Shown here one piece after another: positions 31,996-41,256 of a stretch of 64,000 nt of DNA (position 1 is its first letter; each line of letters starts with the position of its first letter). Position numbers and translations under genes: made by a program. The notes under the pieces were generated by a model, which did no database searches, was not told where the DNA came from, and worked only from the letters and a program-made list of their open reading frames with translations. Origin of the DNA: DASXQK01 sp963724385 (GTDB taxonomy: Bacteria > Pseudomonadota > Alphaproteobacteria > Dongiales > Dongiaceae); NCBI GenBank assembly GCA_963724385.1, contig CAVRUJ010000001.1:2542001-2606000 (forward strand). Direction: 5' to 3'.

Positions 31996-32919
31996 TCAGC
32001 CCTGCCGGGCGACGCCGGGCTGCCCGGCGCCGGCGGCAACCAGCGAAGCGCCATCCAGGGTCGCCAGCGCGCCATAGAGATCGGGCCGGCGATCCCGGAA
32101 CAGGCCCCAGGCCGCGCGCCTCTCGCGGGCGGCATCGAGGTCGAAGTGCGCTGTCAGTACGGCCTCGCTCTCGGCGTCGGCCGAGGCGACGAGCTCGCCG
32201 GTCGGCCCGGCGATGAAGGAGTTGCCATAGAAGGTCAGCGTGGCGCTCTTGCCCTCCTCGCGCCCGATCCGGTTCGAGGCCACCAAGGGCATCAAGTTGG
32301 CGCCCGCATGGCCTTGCATGACGCGCCGCCAATGGCCGCGGCTATCCAGGCTCGGATCCTGGGGCTCGGAGCCGATGGCCGTCGGGTAGAACAGGATCTC
32401 CGCTCCCTGGAGCGCCATGCTGCGGGCACATTCCGGAAACCATTGGTCCCAGCAAACGCCGACGCCGATGGCCCCATAGGCCGTGTTCCACACCCGGAAT
32501 CCGGTATCGCCCGGATTGAAATAGAACTTCTCCTGATAACCCGGCCCGTCGGGAATATGGGACTTGCGATAGATCCCGAGCTGGCGCCCATCGGCATCGA
32601 TGAGGGCGACGGAATTGTAATAGGCGTTGTTGGCCCGTTCGAAGAAGCTGACCGGCAGCACCACGCCAAGCTCGCGGGCGAGCGCCGCCATGCGCCGGAG
32701 CGTCTGGCTGCCCTCCGCCGGTTGGGCGAGCGCGAAATGGGCCGGGAGCTGGTCCTTGCAGAAATAGGGGGTCTCGAACAGCTCCTGCAGGAGCACGACC
32801 TGCGCGCCTTCTGCCGCGGCGCGGCGAACCATGCTTTCCGCCTTGTCGAGGTTGCTCGCCTTGTCGCTCGCGCAGGCGAACTGCGTCGCCGCCACCGTCA
32901 CTTCGCGCGAAACTGCCAC
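31996..32919 (-). CDS. aguB: N-carbamoylputrescine amidase
   Basis: This 307-residue nitrilase-fold enzyme has catalytic Glu46 (LLQELFETPYFC), Lys119 (YRKSHIPDGPGYQEKFYF) and Cys156 (GVCWDQWFPE). The segments ELFETPYFCKDQ, GPGYQEKFYFNPGDTGF and RTDLYG-like RRPDLYGAL match AguB, which hydrolyses N-carbamoylputrescine to putrescine, CO2 and ammonia. An agmatine deiminase (aguA), the usual partner, is not in the window; an agmatinase-family gene lies 27 kb away. The PotF-like gene follows on the same strand. Confidence 0.9.
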   Translation of the reverse strand: MAVSREVTVAATQFACASDKASNLDKAESMVRRAAAEGAQVVLLQELFETPYFCKDQLPAHFALAQPAEGSQTLRRMAALARELGVVLPVSFFERANNAYYNSVALIDADGRQLGIYRKSHIPDGPGYQEKFYFNPGDTGFRVWNTAYGAIGVGVCWDQWFPECARSMALQGAEILFYPTAIGSEPQDPSLDSRGHWRRVMQGHAGANLMPLVASNRIGREEGKSATLTFYGNSFIAGPTGELVASADAESEAVLTAHFDLDAARERRAAWGLFRDRRPDLYGALATLDGASLVAAGAGQPGVARQG

Positions 32920-33010
32920 CTGCCGTCTCCCTGCCCGCCGATACTCAAACGCCGCTTCCGGCGCCGAAGCGAAAGACTAGACGACTATGCCTGACAGGGA
33001 AATGACCGCC

Positions 33011-33117
33011 AGTATCGGATCGCAGAAATTCGTGACTCGGGCCATTGTCGCGAATTTCTGCGTGAATCCGATACTTAACCGTGAAAGGATGTACCGACTT
33101 TCGCAGAAAGTCGGTAC
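33011..33117. repeat. Two adjacent inverted repeats downstream of bpt
   Basis: The first stem pairs AGTATCGGAT (33011-33020) with ATCCGATACT (33066-33075) and, inside it, CAGAAATTCG (33023-33032) with CGAATTTCTG (33051-33060). The second is a perfect 12-bp hairpin GTACCGACTTTC-GCA-GAAAGTCGGTAC (33091-33117) ending five bases before the bpt stop codon. No T run follows on either strand. CGCAGAAA occurs in both. They lie between bpt and aguB, both on the minus strand. Confidence 0.8.
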
Positions 33118-33122
33118 TAGGC

Positions 33123-33860
33123 TCAGTCCGGTTGCTTGGGCAGCGCTAGGCGCGACCAGCCGTCGGGGCCGAAGGCCTCCAGCGGGCGAAAGCGCGTCTT
33201 GTACGCCATCTTCCGGCTCGCCGCGATCCAGTAGCCGAGGTAAACATAGGCGAGGCCCCGGCGTAGCGCTTCCTCGATAAGGCGCAATACCGTGGCGCTG
33301 CCGAGGCTCATCATCTGGAGGTCGGGCTCGTAGAAGCTATAGACGGCGGAGAGCCCGTCGATGGACCGGTCGACCAGGCAGCAGCCAACCAGGTTGCCAT
33401 CGCCGTCCCGCAATTCGAAGACCCCGGTGTCGATAGGCGTGTCTTCGATCATGGCTCGGTAGTCGGCGAATGCCATGCCGGCCATCTCGCCGTCGCCGTG
33501 GCGCCTGAGGAGATAGCGACTGAAAAGAGTGAACTGCTCCGCCGTCGCCCGGGCCGGCCGGAGGGACCAGGCAAGCCCGGCGGTACGCCGCGCGACCCGG
33601 CGCAGGGACCGACCGGGCCGGAACTCGGCCACGGGCACGCGAACCGGCACGCAGGCCTGGCAGCCGTGGCAAGCCGGCCGATAGGCCACGGCATGGCTGC
33701 GCCGGAAGCCGGCCCGGGACAGGAGATCGAAGCTCTCGGGCGCATCCGGACCCGAAAGCTCGGTCACCAGCTTGCGCTCGCGCCGGCCCGACAGATAGGG
33801 GCAGGGGGCCTCTCGCGTGAGCAGAAAGGCCATCGGCCGCGTCCGACTCTGGATCGTCAC
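33123..33860 (-). CDS. bpt: Leucyl/arginyl-tRNA-protein transferase (N-degron)
   Basis: The 245-residue protein transfers an amino acid from tRNA to the N terminus of target proteins, marking them for ClpAP degradation. Diagnostic elements are the N-terminal cysteine motif CPYLSGRRERK, the second cysteine group ACHGCQACVPVRVPVAEFRPGRS, and AVYSFYEPDLQMMSLGSATVLRLIEEA followed by YVYLGYWIAASRKMAYKTRFRPLE. These match the Bpt/Ate family common in Alphaproteobacteria. It stands alone, with two strong inverted repeats just after its stop. Confidence 0.93.
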   Translation of the reverse strand: MTIQSRTRPMAFLLTREAPCPYLSGRRERKLVTELSGPDAPESFDLLSRAGFRRSHAVAYRPACHGCQACVPVRVPVAEFRPGRSLRRVARRTAGLAWSLRPARATAEQFTLFSRYLLRRHGDGEMAGMAFADYRAMIEDTPIDTGVFELRDGDGNLVGCCLVDRSIDGLSAVYSFYEPDLQMMSLGSATVLRLIEEALRRGLAYVYLGYWIAASRKMAYKTRFRPLEAFGPDGWSRLALPKQPD

Positions 33861-34022
33861 ATCCGCCCCGTGATTGGCCGAGGCCGTCGCCGGGCCCGCG
33901 CCGGCGCACTACTAGCCATGATCGATTCGTCCGCGCTGGACAGCTACCTGGCGAAGAATCCTCCCTGACGGGCGCAAGCGCAAGGGCCTTGGCCCAGGGA
34001 TCTCACGAAGCGCTGCCACAAT

Positions 34023-35183
34023 TCAGGCCAGGGCCTCGCCCAGCTCGGCCAGGAGGTCCGCCTCGTCCTCGACCCCGACGGACAGGCGAACCAGCCCGTC
34101 CCCGATACCGAGCCGGGCGCGAACCTCGGCGGGCACCGAGGCGTGGGTCATGATGGCCGGATGCTCGATCAGGCTCTCGACCCCGCCCAGGCTTTCCGCG
34201 AGGGCGAATATCTCGCAACGCTCCAGGAACCGGCGCGTGTCCGCCAGATCGCCTTTAAGCAGGGCCGAGACCATGCCGCCGAAGCCATGCATCTGGCGCT
34301 TGGCGAGCGTATGCTGGGGATGGCTCTCGAGCCCCGGATAATAGACCTTCTCGATCCTGGGATGGCTCTCGAGGAAGCGCGCGACCGCCATGGCGTTGTG
34401 GCAATGACGCTCCATGCGCAAAGCCAGGGTCTTCAAGCCGCGCAAGGCAAGGAAGCTGTCGAAGGGCCCGGCGACCGCGCCGATGGCGTTCTGGAGGAAG
34501 ACCAGCTTCTCCCTGATCTCGTCATTCGGACCGACGACGAGCACGCCGCCCACCATGTCGGAATGGCCATTCAGGTATTTGGTCGCCGAATGCATGACGA
34601 TGTCGAAGCCCAGCTCCAGGGGACGCTGGACCCAGGGGCTGGCGAAGGTGTTGTCGCAGACCGTGATGATGCCGCGCCGGCGGGCGATGGCCGCCGTCGC
34701 TTCCAGGTCGACCAACCGGAGCAGGGGATTGGTCGGCGATTCGACCCAGATCATCCTGGTCTCCGGCCGGATTGCCGCCTCCAGTGCCTCAGGCCGGCTG
34801 AGATCGGCATAGGTGAAGACAAGCCCGGCCGAGCGTTCCCGCACGCGCGAGAACAAGCGCCGGCTGCCGCCGTAGAGATCCTCCATGGCAACGACATGGG
34901 CGCCGCTGTCGAGCAGCTCCAGGGCAGTGGAGGTCGCCGCCATGCCCGAAGCGAAGGCGAAGCCGACGCTGCCGCTTTCCAGATCGGCGACGCAGCGCTC
35001 ATAGGCCATGCGGGTGGGATTCTGGCTGCGCGAGTACTCGTAGCCCTTATGCACGCCGGGGCTTTCCTGGACATAGGTCGAGGTGGCGTAGATCGGCGTC
35101 ATCACCGCGCCGGTCGAAGGGTCAGGCGACTGGCCGGCATGGATGCTGCGGGTGGCGAAGCCGCGTCGGTTCTGCTTCTTCAT
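34023..35183 (-). CDS. Cystathionine gamma-lyase/synthase family PLP enzyme
   Basis: The 386-residue protein belongs to the Cys/Met metabolism PLP family. It has YATSTYVQESPGVHKGYEYSRSQNPTR, the cofactor-binding segment GFAFASGMAATSTALELL and the Schiff-base lysine in HSATKYLNGHSDMVGG. The C-terminal ESLGGVESLIEHPAIMTHASV matches gamma-lyases and gamma-synthases. Since a cystathionine beta-synthase gene lies eight bases upstream, a gamma-lyase making cysteine, ammonia and 2-oxobutyrate from cystathionine is the likeliest role. Sequence alone does not exclude gamma-synthase activity. It is the last gene of the three-gene operon. Confidence 0.9.
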   Translation of the reverse strand: MKKQNRRGFATRSIHAGQSPDPSTGAVMTPIYATSTYVQESPGVHKGYEYSRSQNPTRMAYERCVADLESGSVGFAFASGMAATSTALELLDSGAHVVAMEDLYGGSRRLFSRVRERSAGLVFTYADLSRPEALEAAIRPETRMIWVESPTNPLLRLVDLEATAAIARRRGIITVCDNTFASPWVQRPLELGFDIVMHSATKYLNGHSDMVGGVLVVGPNDEIREKLVFLQNAIGAVAGPFDSFLALRGLKTLALRMERHCHNAMAVARFLESHPRIEKVYYPGLESHPQHTLAKRQMHGFGGMVSALLKGDLADTRRFLERCEIFALAESLGGVESLIEHPAIMTHASVPAEVRARLGIGDGLVRLSVGVEDEADLLAELGEALA

Positions 35184-35191
35184 GGAGATAC

Positions 35192-36559
35192 CTAGGCGAT
35201 GCTGCGGCGCAAGTGGTTCAGAAGGTCGATGCGAGTGACGAGGCCGAGGAACTCGCCCGCCTCCGTCACCAAGGCGACGTGATTGCGCTCCAGCAGCGCG
35301 ACCAGGTCAGCGAGCGGCTGGCTCGCCTCGATGAATTCGAGGCGGGTCGTCATGGCGCCGGACACGGGCTCGCGGAACTTGCCGGCATGGCCATAGACCG
35401 CGAGGAGCAGGTCGGATTCGTCGATGATGCCCACGACCTTGCCGCGGTCCAGGACCGGGAGCTGGGAGATCTCATAGAGCTTCATGCGCTGGTAGGCGAC
35501 GAGCAGGGAATCCTTGGGCGAGAGCGTGATCGTCGCCTGGTCGACATGCCGGCGCGCGATCAGGTCGCGCAGGTCACCCTGGCGTTCGCGCGCCAGCAGC
35601 CCCTGGTCCAGCATCCAGTAGTCGTTGAACATCTTGGAGAGGTACTTGTTGCCGCTGTCGCACACGAAGGTGACGACGCGTTTGGGCCCGCTCTGGGCAC
35701 GGCAATATTTGAGCGCGGCGGCGACCAGCGTGCCGGTGGAGGAGCCGGCCAGGATCGCTTCCTTGTGCAGCAGCTCGCGCGCGGTGGCGAAACTCTCGGC
35801 GTCGGTCACCGAGAAGGCTTCCGAGACCAGCGAAAGATCGCAGTTCGGCGGCACGAAATCCTCGCCGATGCCCTCCACCAGCCATGAACCGGCCTCGATC
35901 AGCTTGCCGGTGGCGACCATGGGCGCCAGCACGGAACCTTTGGGATCGGCCAGGATCACTTGCGCCTTGGGCGCCACGCGCTTGAGGAACCGGCCGAGGC
36001 CCGTCAGCGTCCCGCCCGAGCCGACGCCGACCACGACGGCGTCGATGGCGTGGCCCATCTGGTGCCAGATCTCCGGGCCCGTGCCCGTCTCATGAGCGAG
36101 CGGATTGGCCGGATTGGCGAACTGATTGACGTAGATAGCGCCCGGAGTCTCGCGCGTGAGCCGCTCGGCCATGTCCTGGTAGTACTCGGGATGGCCCCTG
36201 CCCACGTCGGAGCGGGTCATGCGCACCTCGGCGCCGAGCGCGCGCAGATGAAAAATCTTCTCCTGGGCCATCTTGTCGGGGATGACCAGGATGAGGCGAT
36301 AGCCCTTCTGGGACGCCACCAGCGCGAGGCCGAGCCCGGTGTTGCCGGCCGTCGCCTCGATCAGGGTCCCGCCCGGCTTCAGGGCTCCCTCCCGCTCGGC
36401 CACCTCGATCATGCAAAGGGCGATGCGGTCCTTGATCGAACCGCCGGGATTCTGGTTCTCAAGCTTCAGGAACAACCGGCAGAAGCCGGTTTCGAGCCGC
36501 GTCACCTCCACGAGAGGCGTGCGGCCGATCATCTCCAGGACGTTGCGATAGGCGGTCAT
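35192..36559 (-). CDS. Cystathionine beta-synthase with C-terminal CBS domains
   Basis: The 455-residue enzyme joins a PLP domain of the cysteine-synthase fold (MIGRTPLVEV, ENQNPGGSIKDRIAL with the catalytic Lys, EATAGNTGLGLALVA, VGSGGTLTGLGRFLK) to a pair of CBS repeats (about residues 335-455; PLVAYQRMKLYEISQLPVLDRGKVVGIIDESDLLLAVYG). It condenses homocysteine or an activated serine derivative into cystathionine. The CBS pair probably senses an adenosyl ligand. ATG 36559 overlaps the TGA of the threonine dehydratase gene by four bases (ATGA), pointing to coupled translation. The lyase gene follows after eight bases. Confidence 0.9.
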   Translation of the reverse strand: MTAYRNVLEMIGRTPLVEVTRLETGFCRLFLKLENQNPGGSIKDRIALCMIEVAEREGALKPGGTLIEATAGNTGLGLALVASQKGYRLILVIPDKMAQEKIFHLRALGAEVRMTRSDVGRGHPEYYQDMAERLTRETPGAIYVNQFANPANPLAHETGTGPEIWHQMGHAIDAVVVGVGSGGTLTGLGRFLKRVAPKAQVILADPKGSVLAPMVATGKLIEAGSWLVEGIGEDFVPPNCDLSLVSEAFSVTDAESFATARELLHKEAILAGSSTGTLVAAALKYCRAQSGPKRVVTFVCDSGNKYLSKMFNDYWMLDQGLLARERQGDLRDLIARRHVDQATITLSPKDSLLVAYQRMKLYEISQLPVLDRGKVVGIIDESDLLLAVYGHAGKFREPVSGAMTTRLEFIEASQPLADLVALLERNHVALVTEAGEFLGLVTRIDLLNHLRRSIA

Positions 36560-37788
36560 CTTGCGGCTTCGCGCGCCCGGCTGCTGAGCAGATGGGTCGG
36601 GAACCCGTCTTTCTCGAGCGCCGCGATGATGTCCCTGTAGTGCTCGGGATTGCGGGTTTCGATCACCGCATCGACATAGGCCTGCTTGACCGGCAGGTCG
36701 TCGAACATGCGCTGATGATCGATTTCGATGATGTTGCCTCCGGCCTGGCCAACAGCGCCGGCGAGCCGGCCCAGCACGCCCGGAGAATCCGAGATCTCGA
36801 TGCGGAGCGTCACCACACGCCCGTCGCGCACCAGGCCTCGCATCAGCAGCTGGGCCAGGATCCGCGCATCGATATTGCCGCCGCACACCACGATGGCGAC
36901 CCGCTTGCCGGCGAAGCGCTTGCCATGGGCGATCAAGGCGGCGAGCCCGGCGGCGCCGGCACCCTCGGCGATGATCTTCTGTCGCTCGGCCATCATCTGC
37001 ACCGCCTGCTCGAGCGCGTCCTCCCCGACCAGCAACAGGTCGCTCGCCAGCCGGGCGATGATCTCGCGCGTCAGCGCGCCGGGCGACTTGACGGCGATGC
37101 CCTCGGCGATGGTGAGGCCGCCGTTGGCCGGTGCAAGATTGCGCACGGCGTGATGCATGGAGGGATAGAGTGCGGCCTCGACCCCGATCATCTCGATCCG
37201 GGGATCGAGCGCCTTGGCCGCGATCGCCACGCCCGACATCACCCCGCCGCCGCCGATGGGGACGACGATGATGTCGAGGCCGGGAAAATCGGCCAGCAAT
37301 TCGAGGCCGATCGTGCCTTGGCCGGCGATGATCAGCGCATCGTCGTAGGGATGGACGAAAGTCAGGCCCTGCCTGGCGGCAAGCTCGCGTGCGAACACCG
37401 CGGCGCTGTCGATGCTGTCGCCCTGGAGCAGGACCTTGGCGCCGAGACCGCGCGTTCGCTCGACCTTGTTGAACGGGGTGCCCTCGGGCATCACGATCGT
37501 CGCCGGAATCCCGAGGCGCCCGGCGTGGTAGGCCACGCCCTGGGCGTGATTGCCGGCCGACATGGCGATCACGCCCGCCTTCCGGGCGGCGGCGTCGAGG
37601 CTCGCCAGCTTGTTGTAAGCGCCGCGGTCCTTGAACGAGCCGGTATACTGCAGGTTCTCAAGCTTCAGGATCACCTCACCGGCACCCGTGGCCTCGGCCA
37701 GGCGCGGGGCGGCGATGGCGGGCGTGCGCACGACATGGCCGGCGATCGTGGTGGCGGCGCGTCGGACGTCGTCGATCGTCACGCTCAT
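36556..37788 (-). CDS. ilvA: Threonine ammonia-lyase with C-terminal ACT domain
   Basis: The 410-residue PLP enzyme converts threonine to 2-oxobutyrate and ammonia. It has the Schiff-base lysine in YTGSFKDRGAYNKL, the phosphate loop GGGGVMSG and MSAGNHAQGVAYHAGRLGIPATIVMPEGTP. The last 75 residues form an ACT-like domain (VTLRIEISDSPGVLGRLAGAVGQAGGNIIEIDHQR) as in the short biosynthetic or catabolic type. It is first in the operon with the cystathionine genes; all three produce or consume 2-oxobutyrate-linked intermediates, which fits reverse transsulfuration. Confidence 0.92.
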   Translation of the reverse strand: MSVTIDDVRRAATTIAGHVVRTPAIAAPRLAEATGAGEVILKLENLQYTGSFKDRGAYNKLASLDAAARKAGVIAMSAGNHAQGVAYHAGRLGIPATIVMPEGTPFNKVERTRGLGAKVLLQGDSIDSAAVFARELAARQGLTFVHPYDDALIIAGQGTIGLELLADFPGLDIIVVPIGGGGVMSGVAIAAKALDPRIEMIGVEAALYPSMHHAVRNLAPANGGLTIAEGIAVKSPGALTREIIARLASDLLLVGEDALEQAVQMMAERQKIIAEGAGAAGLAALIAHGKRFAGKRVAIVVCGGNIDARILAQLLMRGLVRDGRVVTLRIEISDSPGVLGRLAGAVGQAGGNIIEIDHQRMFDDLPVKQAYVDAVIETRNPEHYRDIIAALEKDGFPTHLLSSRAREAAR

Positions 37789-37801
37789 GTTCTCGTCCCC
37801 T

Positions 37802-40063
37802 TCATGCGGGGTGGCCCGGGTTCAGGGTCAGCCGGTTGCGCCCGCGGCCGAGGATGGTGAAATAGACGCCATCCCGCCAGGACTCAATGAAATCGCCATA
37901 GTGGCTCGACACCGGATTGCCCGACTGGCCGCCGGCAATGACGAAGCGCGAGCGGTCGAGGTCGGCCAGGTCGAAGACCGCCCTGAGCCCCGCGCCGAAG
38001 ACATTGTCGAACGAAGCGCCCGTGGGATCCTCCACCTGGGGAACGGCTCGGCCGACGGTGAAGAAGTCGCCATCGGTCGGGATATTTGGATCGAGCCAGG
38101 CCTGAAGCACAGGGAGATGCTGGAACAACGGATGGGGGAAATGCGCCCGATGCGCGGCACCCCAACGCCAGGAGGAGGGATCGCTGCCATAGGCGTCGGC
38201 CAGCGCCTTCATGGCGCGGTCGTGGGCCTGGCGCACCTGCCAGGCGCAGTCCTCCACGACCGGCGTGCGCCGGTCGTCGCAGAGCTGGGCGGCCGGTCCG
38301 CCCTTCAGCGCGTCGATCAGGATTTTCGTGTCCCAGAACCAGAACTCCGAAAACGCGTTGCCGAGGTCCTCGTCCAGCAGGCCGTGGGCGAGTTCCCTGA
38401 TCCAGGCATCGAAGATAAGCGGCGCTGCATCCGCGCGATCCATCCGCCGGTTCCAGGCGGACAGCCTGGCATCTGGCTCGCTCGCCAGCAGCAGCGGCAC
38501 CAGCGTCTCGGCGGCAAGGGAGTAAGTGTCGCGCTGGATCGCCGTCATGCTGTCCAGATCGTGCTTGGGACGGGCTTCGATCATCTGGCGGATGCGGTCG
38601 ATGCGGTAGTCGGCGTCCCAACGGGCGGTCACGAAATAGGGATAGTTCGCGTCCGTCACCCGGTTGTTGGCTGTGGCGAAGTAACCTGCCGGCGGGTTCA
38701 TGCCCTGGGGCAAGGCATCGAAGGGGATCATGCCGATCCAGTCGTAATCGCTGGTCTCGCCGGGCACCGGCATCAGGCTGTCCTCGACGAGGGTCTTGCG
38801 GATCGGGATGCGCCCGACGGTGGCAAATCCGATGTTGCCGGCGTCGTCGGCGTAGACGACGTTTTGGACCGGCGAATCGAACCGGCGAAGCGCATCGTGG
38901 AAGGCCATGGCGTTGGGCGCATGGCTCATGGCCAGGAGCGCTGCCGCCGTGCGGTCGTCCGGCGCCAGACCCGTCCACGCGAGCGCATAGGCGCGCTGGG
39001 TAGCCTGGTCGATCTGGATCAGCGGGCCGTGGCGCGTTTCCAGAACATGTTCCACCACCGGAGCGCCGCCCTTCACGCCGATCGTCTCGTCGCGGCTGAG
39101 GAGCGGCTGCGGTCCGAACGGCGTTGCGTATCGTCCGCCCGGGAGGAGCGTTTCGACGAAGAGATCCTGCGTATCCGCCTGCGTGGTGGTGAAGCCCCAG
39201 GCGACGTGACCGTTGTCGCCGATGACGATGAGCGGCACGCCGGGTGCGCTCGCGCCTGCGAGGCGCCCTGAGGGAGTCTCCAGCCGGGCGAGATACCAGG
39301 CCGCCGGCATGTCGAGAGCGAGATGGGGATCGTTCGCGAGAATCGGCTTGCCGGTGACGCTGCGGGTGCCGGCCAGCACCCAATTGTTGGAAGCGCCGGA
39401 GTCGAGCAGGGGCCACTGGGGATCGTCGAGGAGGGCGTGCTTCTGCGTCACCGGCCAGAGCGCTTGCATCACCTGGGCCGGCAGGCGGTCGGCAAGAGCC
39501 TGGCGCAGGCGCTCATCGCGCCAGTTCCCGGAAAGCTGCCAGGCCATCAGCCGGCCCCAGACGAGGGAGTCCGCCGGCGTCCATGGCTCTGGCCTGTAGC
39601 CCAGCAGCAGGAACTCCGGTGCCGGCAGGCTGTCGCGCCGGGCGAGATAGGCATTCACGCCGTTGGCGTAAGCCTGGAGGAAGTGCCGCACATCGTCGGG
39701 CAGATGCGTCAGATTCTCCTCGGCCACGCGATAGAGCCCGACGCGCCGCATGAAACGGTCGGTCTCGATGGTGGCGGCGCCGATGACCTCCGAAAGCCGC
39801 CCGGCGCCAAGACGCCGCGTCAAGTCCATCTGGAACAGGCGGTCCTGCGCATGGGCATAGCCAAGGGCGAACGCCGCGTCGGCATCGCTGCCCGCGCGGA
39901 TGGTGACGATCCCCATCTCATCGCGCTGGATCTCGATCCCGGCCGAGGCACCGGGAACGGCGATCGCGCCGTCGAGCGTCGGCAGGGTCGCCATGAGAAT
40001 AGTGGCGAGCGCGCCCAGCGCCAACAGCACCAGCGTCGACGCCCACAGTGCCAGGCGTCCCAT
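37802..40063 (-). CDS. Penicillin acylase family N-terminal-nucleophile hydrolase
   Basis: The 753-residue protein has an N-terminal hydrophobic anchor or signal (LALWASTLVLLALGALATILMATLP). It has the family layout of alpha chain, spacer and beta chain. Ser225, in SGASNNWVLAGTRSVTGKPILANDPHL, should become the beta-chain N-terminal nucleophile after autocleavage. QRDEMGIVTIRAGSDADAAFALGYAHAQDRLFQMDLTRR is typical of the alpha chain. Members cleave amides such as beta-lactam side chains or acyl-homoserine lactones; the substrate is unknown. It lies 13 bases downstream of no-gene spacing from ilvA, and three bases after the CoA transferase gene. Confidence 0.9.
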   Translation of the reverse strand: MGRLALWASTLVLLALGALATILMATLPTLDGAIAVPGASAGIEIQRDEMGIVTIRAGSDADAAFALGYAHAQDRLFQMDLTRRLGAGRLSEVIGAATIETDRFMRRVGLYRVAEENLTHLPDDVRHFLQAYANGVNAYLARRDSLPAPEFLLLGYRPEPWTPADSLVWGRLMAWQLSGNWRDERLRQALADRLPAQVMQALWPVTQKHALLDDPQWPLLDSGASNNWVLAGTRSVTGKPILANDPHLALDMPAAWYLARLETPSGRLAGASAPGVPLIVIGDNGHVAWGFTTTQADTQDLFVETLLPGGRYATPFGPQPLLSRDETIGVKGGAPVVEHVLETRHGPLIQIDQATQRAYALAWTGLAPDDRTAAALLAMSHAPNAMAFHDALRRFDSPVQNVVYADDAGNIGFATVGRIPIRKTLVEDSLMPVPGETSDYDWIGMIPFDALPQGMNPPAGYFATANNRVTDANYPYFVTARWDADYRIDRIRQMIEARPKHDLDSMTAIQRDTYSLAAETLVPLLLASEPDARLSAWNRRMDRADAAPLIFDAWIRELAHGLLDEDLGNAFSEFWFWDTKILIDALKGGPAAQLCDDRRTPVVEDCAWQVRQAHDRAMKALADAYGSDPSSWRWGAAHRAHFPHPLFQHLPVLQAWLDPNIPTDGDFFTVGRAVPQVEDPTGASFDNVFGAGLRAVFDLADLDRSRFVIAGGQSGNPVSSHYGDFIESWRDGVYFTILGRGRNRLTLNPGHPA

Positions 40064-40066
40064 GAC

Positions 40067-41209
40067 TCAGAGTTCGTCGAGGATGCGCTCGCGATCGGCG
40101 TCGAGATCGGGAGCGGGCCCTCGGCTGCTGGGGTCGGCAAAGCCGGAGAGCTTGATGGGGTTGCCGGCGAGCTTCAGGCCCGGCATGGCGGGATCATCCA
40201 CGCGGACCACCATGTTCCGGGCCTGCACCTGGGGATCGGCCAGAACCTGGCCCACGTCGTTGATGGGACCGCAGGGAATCCCAGACTTGCCGAACAGGTC
40301 GAGCCATTCGGCGACCGGCCGGCGCTTCAGGCAGCTTTCGATTTCTTCGGTCAACTCCTCGACATGGCGCGATCGCGCGTCGTTGCCGGCGAAGCGCCGG
40401 TCCTGGATCATGTCCGGCCGGCCCAGCAGGTCGCAGAGTTTGGCGAATTGCGCGTCGGTCCCGGCGGCGACGACGAGATGCCCATCGGCGGCGGCGAAAG
40501 CGGCGAAGGGGGCGATGGAGGCATGGCGGGCACCCAACGGTCCCGGCGACTTGCCGGTGGCGAAATAGCGGGTGATGGCGTTCTCCAGAATGGCCACCTG
40601 GCAATCGAGCATGGAGATGTCGATCTTCCGGCCGCTTCCGCTCCGCGTGCGCTCGTATAGCGCCGTGGCGATGCCGAGCGCCATGAACAGGCCGGCCGTG
40701 ATGTCGCCGACCGAGGAGCCGACCCGTGTCGGCGGGCCGCCGGGATGCCCAGTGATGCTCATGATCCCGCCCATGGCCTGCACCACCATGTCGTAGGCCG
40801 GCCTCTGGGCGTAGGGACCGCTATGGCCGAACCCGGAAGCCGCGGCATAGATGAGCCGCGGGTGGCGCTCGTGCAGCGCCTCCCAACCGAAGCCCAGCTT
40901 TTCCATCGCGCCCGGGCGGAAATTTTCCACCAGAACGTCGGCCTGGCCCAGCAAGCGCTCGAAGATCGCGCGGTCTGCGTCCGCCTTGAGATCGAGGGCG
41001 ATCGATTCCTTGCCCCGGTTGAAGGCCGTGAAATAGCCCGATTTGCCGTTGATGAAAGGCCCGTAGCGCCGTGATTCATCGCCCTGGGGCGGCTCGACCT
41101 TGACCACCCTCGCGCCCAGATCGGACAGCAGCATCGTGCAATAGGGGCCAGCAAGAATCCGGGTCAGATCGAGCACGAAGAGGCCGGAAAAGGGGCCTTC
41201 GGGGGTCAT
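40067..41209 (-). CDS. CaiB/BaiF family CoA transferase (family III)
   Basis: The 380-residue protein has GLFVLDLTRILAGPYCTMLLSDLGARVVKVEPPQGDESR at the start. The catalytic Asp lies in GPYAQRPAYDMVVQAMGGIMSITG, and FNRGKESIALDLK is present too. Family III transferases move CoA between carboxylic acids through a mixed anhydride on that Asp. The start is MTPEGPFSG (41209); an extended frame to 41998 overlaps another gene and is rejected. The penicillin-acylase-like gene begins three bases after its stop, so the two are probably co-transcribed. The acid pair is unknown. Confidence 0.9.
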   Translation of the reverse strand: MTPEGPFSGLFVLDLTRILAGPYCTMLLSDLGARVVKVEPPQGDESRRYGPFINGKSGYFTAFNRGKESIALDLKADADRAIFERLLGQADVLVENFRPGAMEKLGFGWEALHERHPRLIYAAASGFGHSGPYAQRPAYDMVVQAMGGIMSITGHPGGPPTRVGSSVGDITAGLFMALGIATALYERTRSGSGRKIDISMLDCQVAILENAITRYFATGKSPGPLGARHASIAPFAAFAAADGHLVVAAGTDAQFAKLCDLLGRPDMIQDRRFAGNDARSRHVEELTEEIESCLKRRPVAEWLDLFGKSGIPCGPINDVGQVLADPQVQARNMVVRVDDPAMPGLKLAGNPIKLSGFADPSSRGPAPDLDADRERILDEL

Positions 41210-41256
41210 GCGGGCTTCATAGCCGGTTACCCGGATTTGCGCCAGCAGTCCATCGC

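Noticed and set aside
33918..33968. 16-residue plus-strand open frame MIDSSALDSYLAKNPP
   Set aside because: Too short, no ribosome binding site and no context. It lies in the upstream region of bpt.
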